Shown here one piece after another: positions 39,855-48,432 of a stretch of DNA of 64,000 nucleotides. Where the stretch lies: positions 186,001 to 250,000 of the forward strand of contig NZ_JANUGP010000007.1 of NCBI RefSeq assembly GCF_024753135.1, given 5' to 3'. The notes under the pieces are model-generated. The model was not told where the DNA came from. It saw only the letters and a program-made list of their open reading frames with translations, and ran no database searches. The translations under genes and the position numbers were made by a program. Every line of letters begins with the position of its first letter. Within the stretch, counting starts at the first letter, position 1. Source of the DNA: Streptomyces pyxinicus. GTDB taxonomy: Bacteria > Actinomycetota > Actinomycetes > Streptomycetales > Streptomycetaceae.

Positions 39855-40496
39855 ATGGCCCGACCGCGCAAGCCCCTGCTCAGCACCGACCGGATCGTCG
39901 AGACGGCCCGGGAACTCGTGGACCGCGAGGGCCTGGCGGCACTCTCCACGCGCCGGCTCGCCGCCGAGCTGGGGGTGAGCGGGCCCTCGCTCTACAACCA
40001 CTTCCGCACCAAGGACGAGATCCTGGAGGCGGTCGCGGACTCGGTGAGCGCGCTGGTCGACCTGTCGATGTTCGACGGCGGCCGGGACTGGCGGACCGCG
40101 CTGCACGACTGGGCGGTCTCCTACCGGGCCGCGCTGCGCGCCCACCCGAACATCGTCCCGGTGCTGGCCCGGGGGCCCGGCCGCCGCCCGGCCGCCCTCC
40201 GGCTCGCGGACGCGGTGTACGGCGCGATGGTCGACGCGGGCTGGCCGCCGGCGCAGGCCACCTCGATCGGCGCGCTGATGCGGTACTTCATCATGGGCTC
40301 CGCGCTCGGCTCGTTCGCCGGGGGCTTCGTGGACGACGCGAGCGCGTACGACCCCGCCGACTATCCCCACCTCGGGCAGGCCCATCTGCTCGCCGAGCAG
40401 CAGGAGAAGATCGACGAGCGGGCCTTCGAGGCGGGGCTGTCGGCGCTGCTGGAGGGGCTTGCGCAGCAGTACGGGCGGGCGGGGCAGGGCGTTTAG
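39855..40496 (+). CDS. TetR-family repressor of the dehydrogenase regulon
   Basis: This 213-residue protein has the HTH LSTRRLAAELGVSGPSLYNHFRTKDEILEAV at about 33-62, plus a TetR_C-type ligand domain. It starts 26 bp after an operator-like palindrome and is flanked by the acyl-CoA dehydrogenase on one side and alcohol/aldehyde dehydrogenases on the other, which it probably controls. An in-frame ATG 9 bp upstream is possible. Confidence 0.88.
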   Translation: MARPRKPLLSTDRIVETARELVDREGLAALSTRRLAAELGVSGPSLYNHFRTKDEILEAVADSVSALVDLSMFDGGRDWRTALHDWAVSYRAALRAHPNIVPVLARGPGRRPAALRLADAVYGAMVDAGWPPAQATSIGALMRYFIMGSALGSFAGGFVDDASAYDPADYPHLGQAHLLAEQQEKIDERAFEAGLSALLEGLAQQYGRAGQGV

Positions 40497-40561
40497 GGGG
40501 CAGAGCCGCTGGGGGGCGGGGGCGGTTTCGGCAGGGGGCGGAGCAGGGCGGCCGCGGGGGC

Positions 40562-41644
40562 TCAGAAGACGACCAGGGCCCGGCCGCCCTTGCCCGCGAG
40601 CATGGTGTCGAAGGCGGTCGGGATGTCATCCAGGGAGATGTGGTCGGTGACCAGTGCCGAGAGGTCCAGGCGGCCCTCGCGGACGTGGTCGGCGAGTACG
40701 GGCAGGTCGCGGGCCGGGTCGGAGTTGCCGTAGACGCAGCCGGAGAGGGTGCGGCCCCAGTGGAAGATCTCCAGGGCGTTGAAGGTGACCTCCTGGTCCT
40801 TGCCGCCGATGCCGACGACGGTGGTCCGGCCGCCCCGGCGGGTGGCGTCCCAGGCGGCGCGGATGGTGACGGCGCGGCCGACGCACTCGATGGCGACGTC
40901 GACGCCCTGCCTGCCGGTGAGGGCGCGGATCTCGCGGGCGGTGGTGTCGGAGGCGAGGAGGTAGTCCGTGGCGCCGGCCGCGCGGGCGAGGTCCTCCTTC
41001 TCCGGTGAGACGTCCACGGCGATGATCCGGGAGGCGCCCGCGATCCGCGCCGACTGGAGGGTGGCGAGGCCGACGCCGCCCGCGCCGAACACGGCGACCG
41101 TCTCGCCGGCGCGTACCCGGGCGGCGTGGTGGACCGCGCCGTAGCCGGTGAGGACGGCGCAGCCGAGGAGGGCGGCATCGGTGAGCGGGATGCCGGGCGG
41201 CAACGGCAGCGCGCAGGACGCGGGGATCACCGTCTCCTCGGCGAACGCGGCGACGTTCAGCCCGGGGTGCAGTTCGGTGCCGTCGGCGGTGCGGGCGTGC
41301 ACGCGGGCTGCGCCGGTGAGCGCGTCGGCGCACAGCCAGACCTCACCGAGCCCGCAGGCGTGACAAGTGCCGCAAGAGGGCGCCCAGTTGAGGACGACCG
41401 GGGCGCCGGGCGCGACGTGGGTGACGCCCTCGCCCACCGCGACGACCGTGCCGGCGCCCTCGTGGCCGAGGATCGCGGGGACCGGGACGCGCATGGTGCC
41501 GTTGGACAGGGACAGGTCGGAGTGGCAGACGCCGGCGGCGGCGAGGCGGACCCGGACCTGGCCGGGGCCCGGTGCGGGCAGCTCGACGGCGAGGATCTCC
41601 AGCGGGGCGCCGATGGCGGGCAGGACGGCGGCTCGTACGGCCAT
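40562..41644 (-). CDS. Zinc-dependent alcohol dehydrogenase
   Basis: This 360-residue MDR enzyme has catalytic zinc ligands Cys in GVCHSD (residue 39) and His in LGHEGAGTV. The structural zinc set is CGTCHACGLGEVWLC, and the Rossmann motif is GAGGVGLATLQSA. It resembles class III/mycothiol- or factor-independent ADHs that oxidise primary alcohols. It follows the aldehyde dehydrogenase gene on the same strand (37-bp gap), so alcohol to aldehyde to acid would be done by this pair. Confidence 0.92.
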   Translation of the reverse strand: MAVRAAVLPAIGAPLEILAVELPAPGPGQVRVRLAAAGVCHSDLSLSNGTMRVPVPAILGHEGAGTVVAVGEGVTHVAPGAPVVLNWAPSCGTCHACGLGEVWLCADALTGAARVHARTADGTELHPGLNVAAFAEETVIPASCALPLPPGIPLTDAALLGCAVLTGYGAVHHAARVRAGETVAVFGAGGVGLATLQSARIAGASRIIAVDVSPEKEDLARAAGATDYLLASDTTAREIRALTGRQGVDVAIECVGRAVTIRAAWDATRRGGRTTVVGIGGKDQEVTFNALEIFHWGRTLSGCVYGNSDPARDLPVLADHVREGRLDLSALVTDHISLDDIPTAFDTMLAGKGGRALVVF

Positions 41645-41681
41645 GCGGGCGGAACTCCCTTGGCAGCGGGCGGATATGGTC

Positions 41682-43070
41682 TCAGAACTGGAGGGACTTG
41701 GTCTGGAGGTACTCGGCGAGGCCGTGCGCGCCGAGTTCGCGGCCGACGCCGGACTGCTTGTAGCCGCCGAAGGGCGCGCGGGGGTTGAACCGGCCGCCGT
41801 TGATGTCGACCTGGCCGGTGTCCATCCGGCGGGCGAAGGCCACCGCCTCGGCCTCCTCGCCGGCCCAGACGGCGCCCGCGAGGCCGTAGACCGTGCCGTT
41901 GGCGATGCGCAGGGCGTCCTCCTCGTCCTCGTAGCGCAGCACGGACAGGACCGGGCCGAAGATCTCCTCCTGCGCGACGGTCATCTCGGGGGTGACGTCG
42001 GCGAGGACGGTGGGCGACACGAAGTAGCCCTGCGCGCGGGGGGATTCGGGGCCACCGGCGACCAGGCGGGCGCCCTCGGCGAGGCCCTTCTCGATGTGGC
42101 CGCGCACCCGGTCCCGCTGCGCGGCGCTGACCAACGGTCCGATGCGGTCGGCGTACTTGGCGGCGGCAGCGGCGGCGAGGTCCACCGCCTCGTCGTAGCG
42201 GTCGCGGTGGACCAGCATCCGGGTCCAGGCGCTGCATGTCTGGCCGGAGTTGGACATCACGTTGGCGACGCCGACGTGCACGGCGTGAGCCAGGTCGGCG
42301 CTCGGCAGGATGACGTTGGCGGACTTGCCGCCCAGTTCGAGGGCGACCCTCTTCACGGCGCCGCCCGCCACCGCGCCGATGCGCCGGCCGACGGCGGTGG
42401 AGCCGGTGAAGGAGACGAGGTCCACGTCCGGGTGCTCGGCGAGGGCCTGCCCGGCGACCGGTCCGAGACCGGTGACCAGGTTGAACACCCCGGCCGGCAG
42501 GCCCACTTCATGTATGGCCTCCGCGAACAGCCGGGCGGTCAGCGGGGTGTTCTCGGCGGGCTTGAGGACCACGGTGCAGCCGGCGGCGAGCGCGGGGGCG
42601 GCCTTGGCGACGATCTGGTGCAGCGGGTAGTTCCAGGGGGTGATCGCGCCGACCACGCCCACCGGCTCGTGCAGGACGGTGGAGTTGCCGACCTTCTCCT
42701 CGAAGGCGTGGCCGGCCGCGAGTTCGGCGTAGGAGCCGGCCACCGCGATCGGGACGGCGGCGTGCACGGCTTGGGAGAAGGCGAGCGGAGAGCCGAGTTC
42801 GGCGGTGACCGTCTCGGCGATCTCGTCCTTGCGGGCCGCGAGGGCGTCGCGCAGCGCGGCCAGCCGGGCGGCGCGCTCGGCCGGGGGCGTGGCGGCCCAG
42901 CCGGGCAGGGCGGCGCGCGCGGCGCGTACGGCGGTGTCGACGTCCCCGGGGCCGGCCGCCGGGACCCGCGCGATGACCCGCTCGTCGGCCGGGTTCACGA
43001 CCTCGATGGTGTCGGTGCTCGCGGCGGGGCGCCAGGCACCGTCGATGTAGAGGCCGTCGTATGCCTTCAT
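41682..43070 (-). CDS. NAD(P)-dependent aldehyde dehydrogenase
   Basis: This 462-residue ALDH contains ITPWNYPLHQIVAKAAPALAAGCTVVLKPAENTP (cofactor site), the catalytic Glu in ALELGGKSANV, the catalytic Cys in NSGQTCSAW, and QEEIFGPVLSV. The ATG at 43070 has a strong GGAGGAAG site. It is first gene of the ALDH-ADH operon, with an operator-like palindrome 42 bp upstream. Confidence 0.93.
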   Translation of the reverse strand: MKAYDGLYIDGAWRPAASTDTIEVVNPADERVIARVPAAGPGDVDTAVRAARAALPGWAATPPAERAARLAALRDALAARKDEIAETVTAELGSPLAFSQAVHAAVPIAVAGSYAELAAGHAFEEKVGNSTVLHEPVGVVGAITPWNYPLHQIVAKAAPALAAGCTVVLKPAENTPLTARLFAEAIHEVGLPAGVFNLVTGLGPVAGQALAEHPDVDLVSFTGSTAVGRRIGAVAGGAVKRVALELGGKSANVILPSADLAHAVHVGVANVMSNSGQTCSAWTRMLVHRDRYDEAVDLAAAAAAKYADRIGPLVSAAQRDRVRGHIEKGLAEGARLVAGGPESPRAQGYFVSPTVLADVTPEMTVAQEEIFGPVLSVLRYEDEEDALRIANGTVYGLAGAVWAGEEAEAVAFARRMDTGQVDINGGRFNPRAPFGGYKQSGVGRELGAHGLAEYLQTKSLQF

Positions 43071-43111
43071 GCTGCTGCTTCCTCCCGGCGGGGCCGCGTC
43101 GTCCGGCACAC

Positions 43112-43130
43112 AAACTAGCGATGTCAGTTT
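43112..43130. promoter_or_regulatory. Candidate TetR operator upstream of the ALDH-ADH operon
   Basis: AAACTAGCGATGTCAGTTT matches the palindrome at 39810 (in either orientation) at most positions, including both outer AAA/TTT ends and the TAGC half. Confidence 0.6.
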
Positions 43131-43179
43131 TCGTGCGCCAGACGTGCCGGGCCGGACAGTGCCGAGCCGCGCATGCCGG

Positions 43180-43216
43180 GAGGGAGGGCGCGGGCACCCG
43201 GCCCGCGCCCTCCCTC
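43180..43216. terminator. Strong hairpin downstream of the sortase gene
   Basis: A 16-bp perfect stem (GAGGGAGGGCGCGGGC) with a 5-nt loop sits 24 bp past the sortase stop codon on the minus strand. Confidence 0.8.
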
Positions 43217-43239
43217 ACAGCGACAGCGCCGTCACTCGG

Positions 43240-43908
43240 TCACCTGGTCGCCGTCAGATGGGCGAAGACCACCACGTTGCTGGTGTAGCCGGTCCGCCGG
43301 CTGAAGAGGCCGCCGCAGGTGATGACCCGCAGCTCCGGGCGCTTGGAGGTGCCGTAGACCTCCTTGTCCGGGAAGCCGGTCTTGTCGAAGACCTGCACCC
43401 GGTCCACGGTGTAGACGGCGGTACGGCCGTCCACCCGCCCGGCCTCGATCTCCTTGCCGGGTTCGACCGAGGCGAGTCCGGCGAACACGGCGCGCCCGGT
43501 GGTGGTGTCCCGGTGGCCGACGGCGATGGCGGTGCCGCTCTCGCCCGGGGTGGCGCCGCCCTCGTACCAGCCGACCAGCTTCGGCTTGTCGACGGGCGGG
43601 GTGCCCAACCGGCGGTCGGGGTCGAGCTGGAGGCCGATGACCGGGGCGTCGATCCCGAGGGAGGGGATGCGCAGGGTCGTGGGCCGGGACCGGGGCAGCG
43701 GGCGGGGCGGGGGCCCGGACCGACCGCGGCCGTCCGCGCGGTCGGAGTCCGCCCCGGCGGCCGTCGCGGCGCCCTGGCCGGCCGGGGTGCCGTCCGGACC
43801 GCAGCGGTGCACCATCGTCACCAGGACGACCACGAGCAGGGCCGTCCTGGTGAGGCGGAAGGCGCGGGTCCGGTGCCAGGGCCTGCGTCGGCGCCTACGC
43901 GGCGCCAT
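43240..43908 (-). CDS. Class F sortase
   Basis: This 222-residue protein has a very basic start (MAPRRRRRRPWHRTR), one transmembrane helix at about 20-35, a Pro/Arg spacer, and the sortase domain from about residue 75: LRIPSLGIDAPV, GTAIAVGHRDTTTG with catalytic His, and LRVITCGG with catalytic Cys. The active-site Arg is likely in the RRTGYTSNV segment. Compact size and these motifs place it in class F, the actinobacterial group with little-known substrates. Its start overlaps the 3' end of the secreted-protein gene by 14 bp. Confidence 0.9.
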   Translation of the reverse strand: MAPRRRRRRPWHRTRAFRLTRTALLVVVLVTMVHRCGPDGTPAGQGAATAAGADSDRADGRGRSGPPPRPLPRSRPTTLRIPSLGIDAPVIGLQLDPDRRLGTPPVDKPKLVGWYEGGATPGESGTAIAVGHRDTTTGRAVFAGLASVEPGKEIEAGRVDGRTAVYTVDRVQVFDKTGFPDKEVYGTSKRPELRVITCGGLFSRRTGYTSNVVVFAHLTATR

Positions 43909-44554
43909 GGGGCCGGCGGCGGATCAGCCGGAAGTACACGGCACCGCAGACGGCGACGAGTCCGACCGCCGCGGCGGCGGCCACCGGCGAGTAGGCCGCC
44001 GCGGTGTCGACGAGACCGCCGCCGCCCGCGTGCACACCGCCCTTCGGGCCGTTCTGGTCGTTCTGCCCCCAGGCGCCGTTGTTCTGCTGGTGGTCCTCGA
44101 TCTGGCCGCCGGGTCCGGGGTTGCCGTCCTGCTTGCCGTCGTGGCAGTTGATCCGGAACACCTTCTCCTTGGGCGCGCCGGCCACGATCCAGGTGAGCCG
44201 GTACTGGCCGTCGGCGAGCCCGAGCGGGTCGGTGTGTCCGGCGCCGCCGGCGAGCTGGATGGTGCCGGACACGGTGGCCGCGGTGGGCAGCGGGGGCTGC
44301 GGGGTGATCGTGTAGGCGATGGTCGGCAGGATGTCGAAGTTCACCGCGTCGAGGTAGAAGCGGCAGACCACCGGGTCGTCCTTGGAGACACCGAAGGGCA
44401 CGCCCTCACGGTGGATGCGGATGTCGCCGTTCTCTCCTTGGGCCACCGCGGTCGGCGCAGCCACCCAGGACGCGCCCGCCGCGGCGAGGGCGGTGAGGAC
44501 GACGGTGGCGCCCGCGCGGGCACCGACGGCACGTGGGAGTGTCAGGGTGGGCAT
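43895..44554 (-). CDS. Secreted, C-terminally membrane-anchored protein paired with sortase F
   Basis: This 219-residue protein has a signal peptide to about residue 38 (ends PTAVAQ), then a beta-rich domain (VVCRFYLDAVNFDILPTIAYTI, LADGQYRLTWIVAG) with two cysteines. A Gly/Asn/Gln linker leads to a C-terminal helix AAAAAVGLVAVCGAVYF and basic tail RLIRRRPHG. The ending looks like a sorting signal but has no LPXTG-like motif before the helix, so it may simply be membrane-anchored. It is translationally coupled to the sortase, so it is the obvious candidate substrate or partner. Confidence 0.8.
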   Translation of the reverse strand: MPTLTLPRAVGARAGATVVLTALAAAGASWVAAPTAVAQGENGDIRIHREGVPFGVSKDDPVVCRFYLDAVNFDILPTIAYTITPQPPLPTAATVSGTIQLAGGAGHTDPLGLADGQYRLTWIVAGAPKEKVFRINCHDGKQDGNPGPGGQIEDHQQNNGAWGQNDQNGPKGGVHAGGGGLVDTAAAYSPVAAAAAVGLVAVCGAVYFRLIRRRPHGAA

Positions 44555-44656
44555 GAGCAATCCTCCGCGTTCAGACGATTTTCATACAAATCGCTCTTTC
44601 GCCTGGACTGTGCGTCATCAGTCGCGCGACCCCCGGCAGCGACGCCCGGCGCGCCG

Positions 44657-46003
44657 TCAGATATCGCTCGTGCGGCGCAATCCGGGCGGCGGTCCTGACC
44701 GCTCCCGGACGGCCTCCTCGGGGGCATCCCCCATGGCCGCCTCTGGGGCATCTCCCATGGCCTCCCTCGGGGCATCTCCCTTGGCCTCCTCCGGGGCATC
44801 CCCGGCCGCCTCCCGCGAGGCACCCCCGGGCCGCCCGGGCCGCCCGGGCGAGCGCAGCGCCACCCCCGACGACAGCAGCAACAGGACCCCGAGCAGGACG
44901 AACGGCGCGGCCACGCCCGCCACACCGGCGACCAGGCCGGCGGTGGCCGGGGCGGCGACCTGTCCGAGCCGGTTGCCCGTCAGCCGCAGGGCCAGCGCGG
45001 TCGAACGGGCGTTCGCGGGCGCCGCCTGCACGACGGTCGTCATCGACAGCGGCTGCCCGACCCCGAGGCAGAAGCCGAGGACGACCAGCATCAGGCCGAG
45101 CGCCCACACCGGCACCGGGAGGGCGACGCCCGCGCAGAGCACGGCGGCCGGCAGGCAGGTCACGGTGAGCAGTACCGGACGGCCGAGCAGCCGCAGCAGC
45201 GGGGTGAGGACCAGCCGGCAGGCGATGGTGGCCCCGGCGCGCAGGCTGAGCAGGACGCCGACCGCCGACGGGGAGATGCCGCGGTGGTCGCCGACCACCG
45301 GGAGGTAGGCGGTGAGGATGTCGGTGGCGGACAGCACGGACAGGCTGATCAGCATGCCCGCCGGTACACCCCGGGCGCGCAGGATGCCGCCGACCGGCAC
45401 CCGAGCGCCCTCGCTTCGAGGGGAGTTGACGGCCTGGCGGTCCTCGATCCGCCACAGGGAGGTGAGGGCGACCGCCCCGCCCGCGCCCGCCACCACGAGG
45501 GCGAGCGCGCTGCTGCCGGCCAGGTCGGGACGGCCGATCAGGGCACCGGCGGCGATCGGGCCGACCAGTTGGCCGAGGGAGGCGCCGATGGTGAAGTGGC
45601 CGAAGTTGCGGTCCTGTTCGCGCGGCGCGGACTGGCGGGCCACCAGGGACTGGGCGCCGATCACGAAGCAGAGGTGGCCGAGGCCCATCACACCGCTCCA
45701 CAGGGCCATCGCCGCGAGGGAGTCGGCCACCCCGCTGAGCGCACAGCCCCCGGAGAGGAGCACCACACCCACGGGCAGTAGGGGCGCGCAGCGGCCGTGG
45801 TCGGTACGGCGGCCGAGGGGGACGGCGGCGAACAGGGGCAGCAGCGCGTAGACACCGGCGATGACCCCGACCGCGCGCTCGTCGGCGCCCAGCGCGAGCG
45901 CCCGGTAGGAGACGGCGGGCCGGGCCATCGACACCGCCCCCTGCGCGCAGCCGAAGGCGATGACGAGGCGGAGCAGCCAGCCGCGGTTCCCACCGGGCGT
46001 CAT
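44657..46003 (-). CDS. MFS transporter
   Basis: This 448-residue protein has 12 predicted helices. The loop 2-3 motif LGRRTDHGRCAPLL is the MFS signature region and the central loop lies near residue 200. The last 60 residues are hydrophilic and contain four copies of an 8-residue repeat (GDAPEEA type). Similarity is to drug/sugar efflux MFS proteins; the substrate is unknown. It lies 80 bp from the CitMHS gene on the same strand. Confidence 0.85.
   Translation of the reverse strand: MTPGGNRGWLLRLVIAFGCAQGAVSMARPAVSYRALALGADERAVGVIAGVYALLPLFAAVPLGRRTDHGRCAPLLPVGVVLLSGGCALSGVADSLAAMALWSGVMGLGHLCFVIGAQSLVARQSAPREQDRNFGHFTIGASLGQLVGPIAAGALIGRPDLAGSSALALVVAGAGGAVALTSLWRIEDRQAVNSPRSEGARVPVGGILRARGVPAGMLISLSVLSATDILTAYLPVVGDHRGISPSAVGVLLSLRAGATIACRLVLTPLLRLLGRPVLLTVTCLPAAVLCAGVALPVPVWALGLMLVVLGFCLGVGQPLSMTTVVQAAPANARSTALALRLTGNRLGQVAAPATAGLVAGVAGVAAPFVLLGVLLLLSSGVALRSPGRPGRPGGASREAAGDAPEEAKGDAPREAMGDAPEAAMGDAPEEAVRERSGPPPGLRRTSDI
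44709..44806. repeat. 24-bp tandem repeat at the 3' end of the MFS gene
   Basis: About four imperfect 24-bp copies (containing GGGGCATCTCCCATGGCC) encode GDAPEEA-type repeats in the cytosolic tail. Confidence 0.75.
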
Positions 46004-46083
46004 GAGGCCGGGTCTCCTTCGCGACGAGGGTTTCGGACGACGAGGTTGACGGAGTTGACGAGGTTGATGAGCTTGACGAGGTT

Positions 46084-47598
46084 TCAGATGACGCCGAACA
46101 GGACGCCCGCGCCGAGCACCACCAGGGAGGTCAGCGCGGCCCACTTGACCACGAACCGGGTGTGGTCGCCGAACTCCACCTTGGCCATGCCGACCAGCAC
46201 GTACACGGCCGGGACCAGCGGGCTCGACATGTGCAGCGGCTGGCCGACGATCGAGGCGCGGGCGATCTCCAGCGAGGAGACGCCGTGCGCGTGGCCGGCC
46301 TCGGCGAGCACCGGCAGGATGCCGAAGTAGAAGCCGTCGTTGGACATGAAGTACGTGAGCGGGATGCTCAGCACGCCGGTGACCAGGGCCATGTGCGGGC
46401 CCATGCCGTCGGGGATGTTGGTGACCAGCCAGTCGGCCATGTGGTCGACCATGCCGGTGCCCTGGAGGACGCCGGTGAAGACGGCCGCGGCGAAGACCAT
46501 GCCGGAGACGTTCAGGACGTTGTCGGCGTGGGCGGCGATCCGGGCCTTCTGGTCCGGCATGTGCGGGAAGTTGACGGTGAGCACGAGCGCGGCGCCGAGC
46601 AGGAACAGCACCGGGATCGGCAGCCACTCCATGATCATGGCGGTCAGCAGGACGACGGTGAGCAGCGCGTTGAACCAGTACAGCCGGGGGCGCAGGGTGG
46701 GGCGGTCGGGGGCGAGACCCTGGAAGCCCTCCTCGGCGGGCTCCCGCGGCAAGCGCTCCCCGGCGGACTCCTGCGGCAAGCGCTCGGCGGCGGGCTCCTG
46801 CGGCAAGCGCTCCCCGGCGAGGTCGTGCGGCAAGCGCTCCCCGGCGGGCTCCTCGGACGACGGCTCCGCCCCGCCGCCCGGGCCGCCGGAACCCGCGGGG
46901 GCCGTCACGGCGTCCGGGCCCCCGGAACCGGCGCCGACCAGGGTGGTCTCCTTCTCCTCCACCAGCACCTCGTCCAGCGTGAGCACGCCGAGCCGCCGCC
47001 GCTCACGGCGGCCGAGGACATAGGAGAGGGCGAGGACGAACACCAGGCCGGCCGCCAGTGCCGGGATCATCGGGACGAAGACGTCGGAGGCGTCCAGTTT
47101 CAGCGCGGTCGCGGCGCGGGCGGTCGGGCCGCCCCAGGGCAGGGTGTTCATCACGCCGTTGGCCATGGCGGCGACGCCGGTCATCACGACCAGGCTCATC
47201 TTCAGCCGCTTGTACAGCGGGTACATCGCCGAGACGGTGATCATGAAGGTGGTGGAGCCGTCGCCGTCCAGGGAGACGATGGCGGCGAGGACCGCGGTGC
47301 CGACGACGATGCGCAGCGGGTCGGCCCGGCAGAACCGCAGGATGCCCCGCACGACCGGGTCGAACAGGCCGACGTCGATCATCACGCCGAAGTAGACGAT
47401 CGCGAACATGAGCATCGCCGCGGTGGGCGCGAGGTCGGTGACGCCGTCGAGGACGTAGTCACCGAGGTGGGCACCCTTGCCGACGAACACGCAGAACAGC
47501 GCGGGGATCAGCACGAGCGCCGCGATCGGCGACATCTTCTTCAGCATGATCAGGACCAGGAAGGTCGCGATCATGGCGAAGCCGAGGATGGTCAGCAT
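46084..47598 (-). CDS. CitMHS-family citrate-metal transporter
   Basis: This 504-residue membrane protein has the CitMHS features MLTILGFAMIATFLVLIM, GDGSTTFMITVSAMYPLYKRLKM, NTLPWGGPTARAA, LSIPLTYFMSNDGFYFGILPVL and GQPLHMSSPLVPAVYVLVG. The family takes up citrate complexed with Mg2+ or Ca2+ with protons. A central hydrophilic loop (about residues 225-310) carries four 9-residue repeats and is longer than usual. An inverted repeat lies upstream and a TetR gene follows in the upstream direction. Confidence 0.9.
   Translation of the reverse strand: MLTILGFAMIATFLVLIMLKKMSPIAALVLIPALFCVFVGKGAHLGDYVLDGVTDLAPTAAMLMFAIVYFGVMIDVGLFDPVVRGILRFCRADPLRIVVGTAVLAAIVSLDGDGSTTFMITVSAMYPLYKRLKMSLVVMTGVAAMANGVMNTLPWGGPTARAATALKLDASDVFVPMIPALAAGLVFVLALSYVLGRRERRRLGVLTLDEVLVEEKETTLVGAGSGGPDAVTAPAGSGGPGGGAEPSSEEPAGERLPHDLAGERLPQEPAAERLPQESAGERLPREPAEEGFQGLAPDRPTLRPRLYWFNALLTVVLLTAMIMEWLPIPVLFLLGAALVLTVNFPHMPDQKARIAAHADNVLNVSGMVFAAAVFTGVLQGTGMVDHMADWLVTNIPDGMGPHMALVTGVLSIPLTYFMSNDGFYFGILPVLAEAGHAHGVSSLEIARASIVGQPLHMSSPLVPAVYVLVGMAKVEFGDHTRFVVKWAALTSLVVLGAGVLFGVI
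46742..46850. repeat. 27-bp tandem repeat in the CitMHS central loop
   Basis: Four copies of a 27-bp unit (core GCGGCAAGCGCTC at 27-bp intervals near 46746, 46773, 46800 and 46827) encode AGERLPQEP-type repeats in the cytosolic loop. Confidence 0.85.
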
Positions 47599-47605
47599 GA
47601 GTGGA

Positions 47606-47664
47606 CACCTAACGTTCGCCCTTGAACATCCACCTGGGGGTCGGCGGTGCGTTGACGTTAGGTG
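47606..47664. promoter_or_regulatory. Long-spaced inverted repeat upstream of CitMHS
   Basis: CACCTAACGT (47606-47615) and its exact complement ACGTTAGGTG (47655-47664) flank a 39-bp spacer just upstream of the CitMHS start codon. The placement suits a dimer-of-dimers operator for the neighbouring TetR protein or a looping site. Confidence 0.5.
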
Positions 47665-47750
47665 CCGTCGTCCGGCGTTAACAAGATGTCGACGTGCGAG
47701 CAATAAGCGCGAAAGTCCAGGTCAACGGCGGGCCGCCGGTCGGTGGGCGG

Positions 47751-48368
47751 TCAGTCCAGCAGGCGTCCGAGGTAGGCGCGCAGCAGCGTCCGCGTCTCGG
47801 CGATGATCGCCTCGTCACCCTGCGGGTCCAGCCGGAAGGCGAGTTGGACGAGGGTGTCGGCGCTCTCCACGGCGACCAGGAAGGCGCGGCGCAGTTCGTC
47901 GTCGGGGGCCCGGTCGAGGTAGCCCGAGACCATCGCGGTGAGCCGGTCGGCGACCAGGGTGTTGGGCTCGGTCTGGCGGACACCGACCGGTATCTGGTTG
48001 CCGAAGTCGACCAGGGAGAAACCGGGAGCGGTGCGCTTCATGGCCAGGTACTCGTCCAGTACGGCGTCCATCGCCGCCCGCCAGTCGCCCTGGTGGACGC
48101 CCTTCAGGCGTTCGGTGACGCTGGCGGTGTACCGCTCCAGGTTGCGCTGGGCGAGGGCGTCGGCCATCTGCCGCTTGTTGCCGAAGAACCGGTAGACCGA
48201 GCCGATGGGCACGCCGGCGCGCAGGGCGACCGCGCGGGTGCTCAGCGCTTCGTAGCCGACCTCGTCCAGCAGTTGGGCGCAGGCGTCGAGGATGCGGGTG
48301 AGCCGTTCGGCGCTGCGTCGCTGTACGGGGGTGCGGCGGAGGGGGGTCGCGTGGGGCACGGGTTTCAT
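47751..48368 (-). CDS. TetR-family regulator
   Basis: This 205-residue protein has the HTH LSTRAVALRAGVPIGSVYRFFGNKRQMADAL at about 43-72 and a helical ligand domain. The ATG at 48368 was chosen by domain position. It lies upstream of the CitMHS gene on the same strand, 152 bp away, with an inverted repeat in that gap, so it may control citrate uptake. Confidence 0.86.
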   Translation of the reverse strand: MKPVPHATPLRRTPVQRRSAERLTRILDACAQLLDEVGYEALSTRAVALRAGVPIGSVYRFFGNKRQMADALAQRNLERYTASVTERLKGVHQGDWRAAMDAVLDEYLAMKRTAPGFSLVDFGNQIPVGVRQTEPNTLVADRLTAMVSGYLDRAPDDELRRAFLVAVESADTLVQLAFRLDPQGDEAIIAETRTLLRAYLGRLLD

Positions 48369-48432
48369 GATGCCTCTCCGCCGCCGTCGGGTGAACCTCG
48401 CCCATCGGTACGGGATGCGGCGGGCCCGGTGT

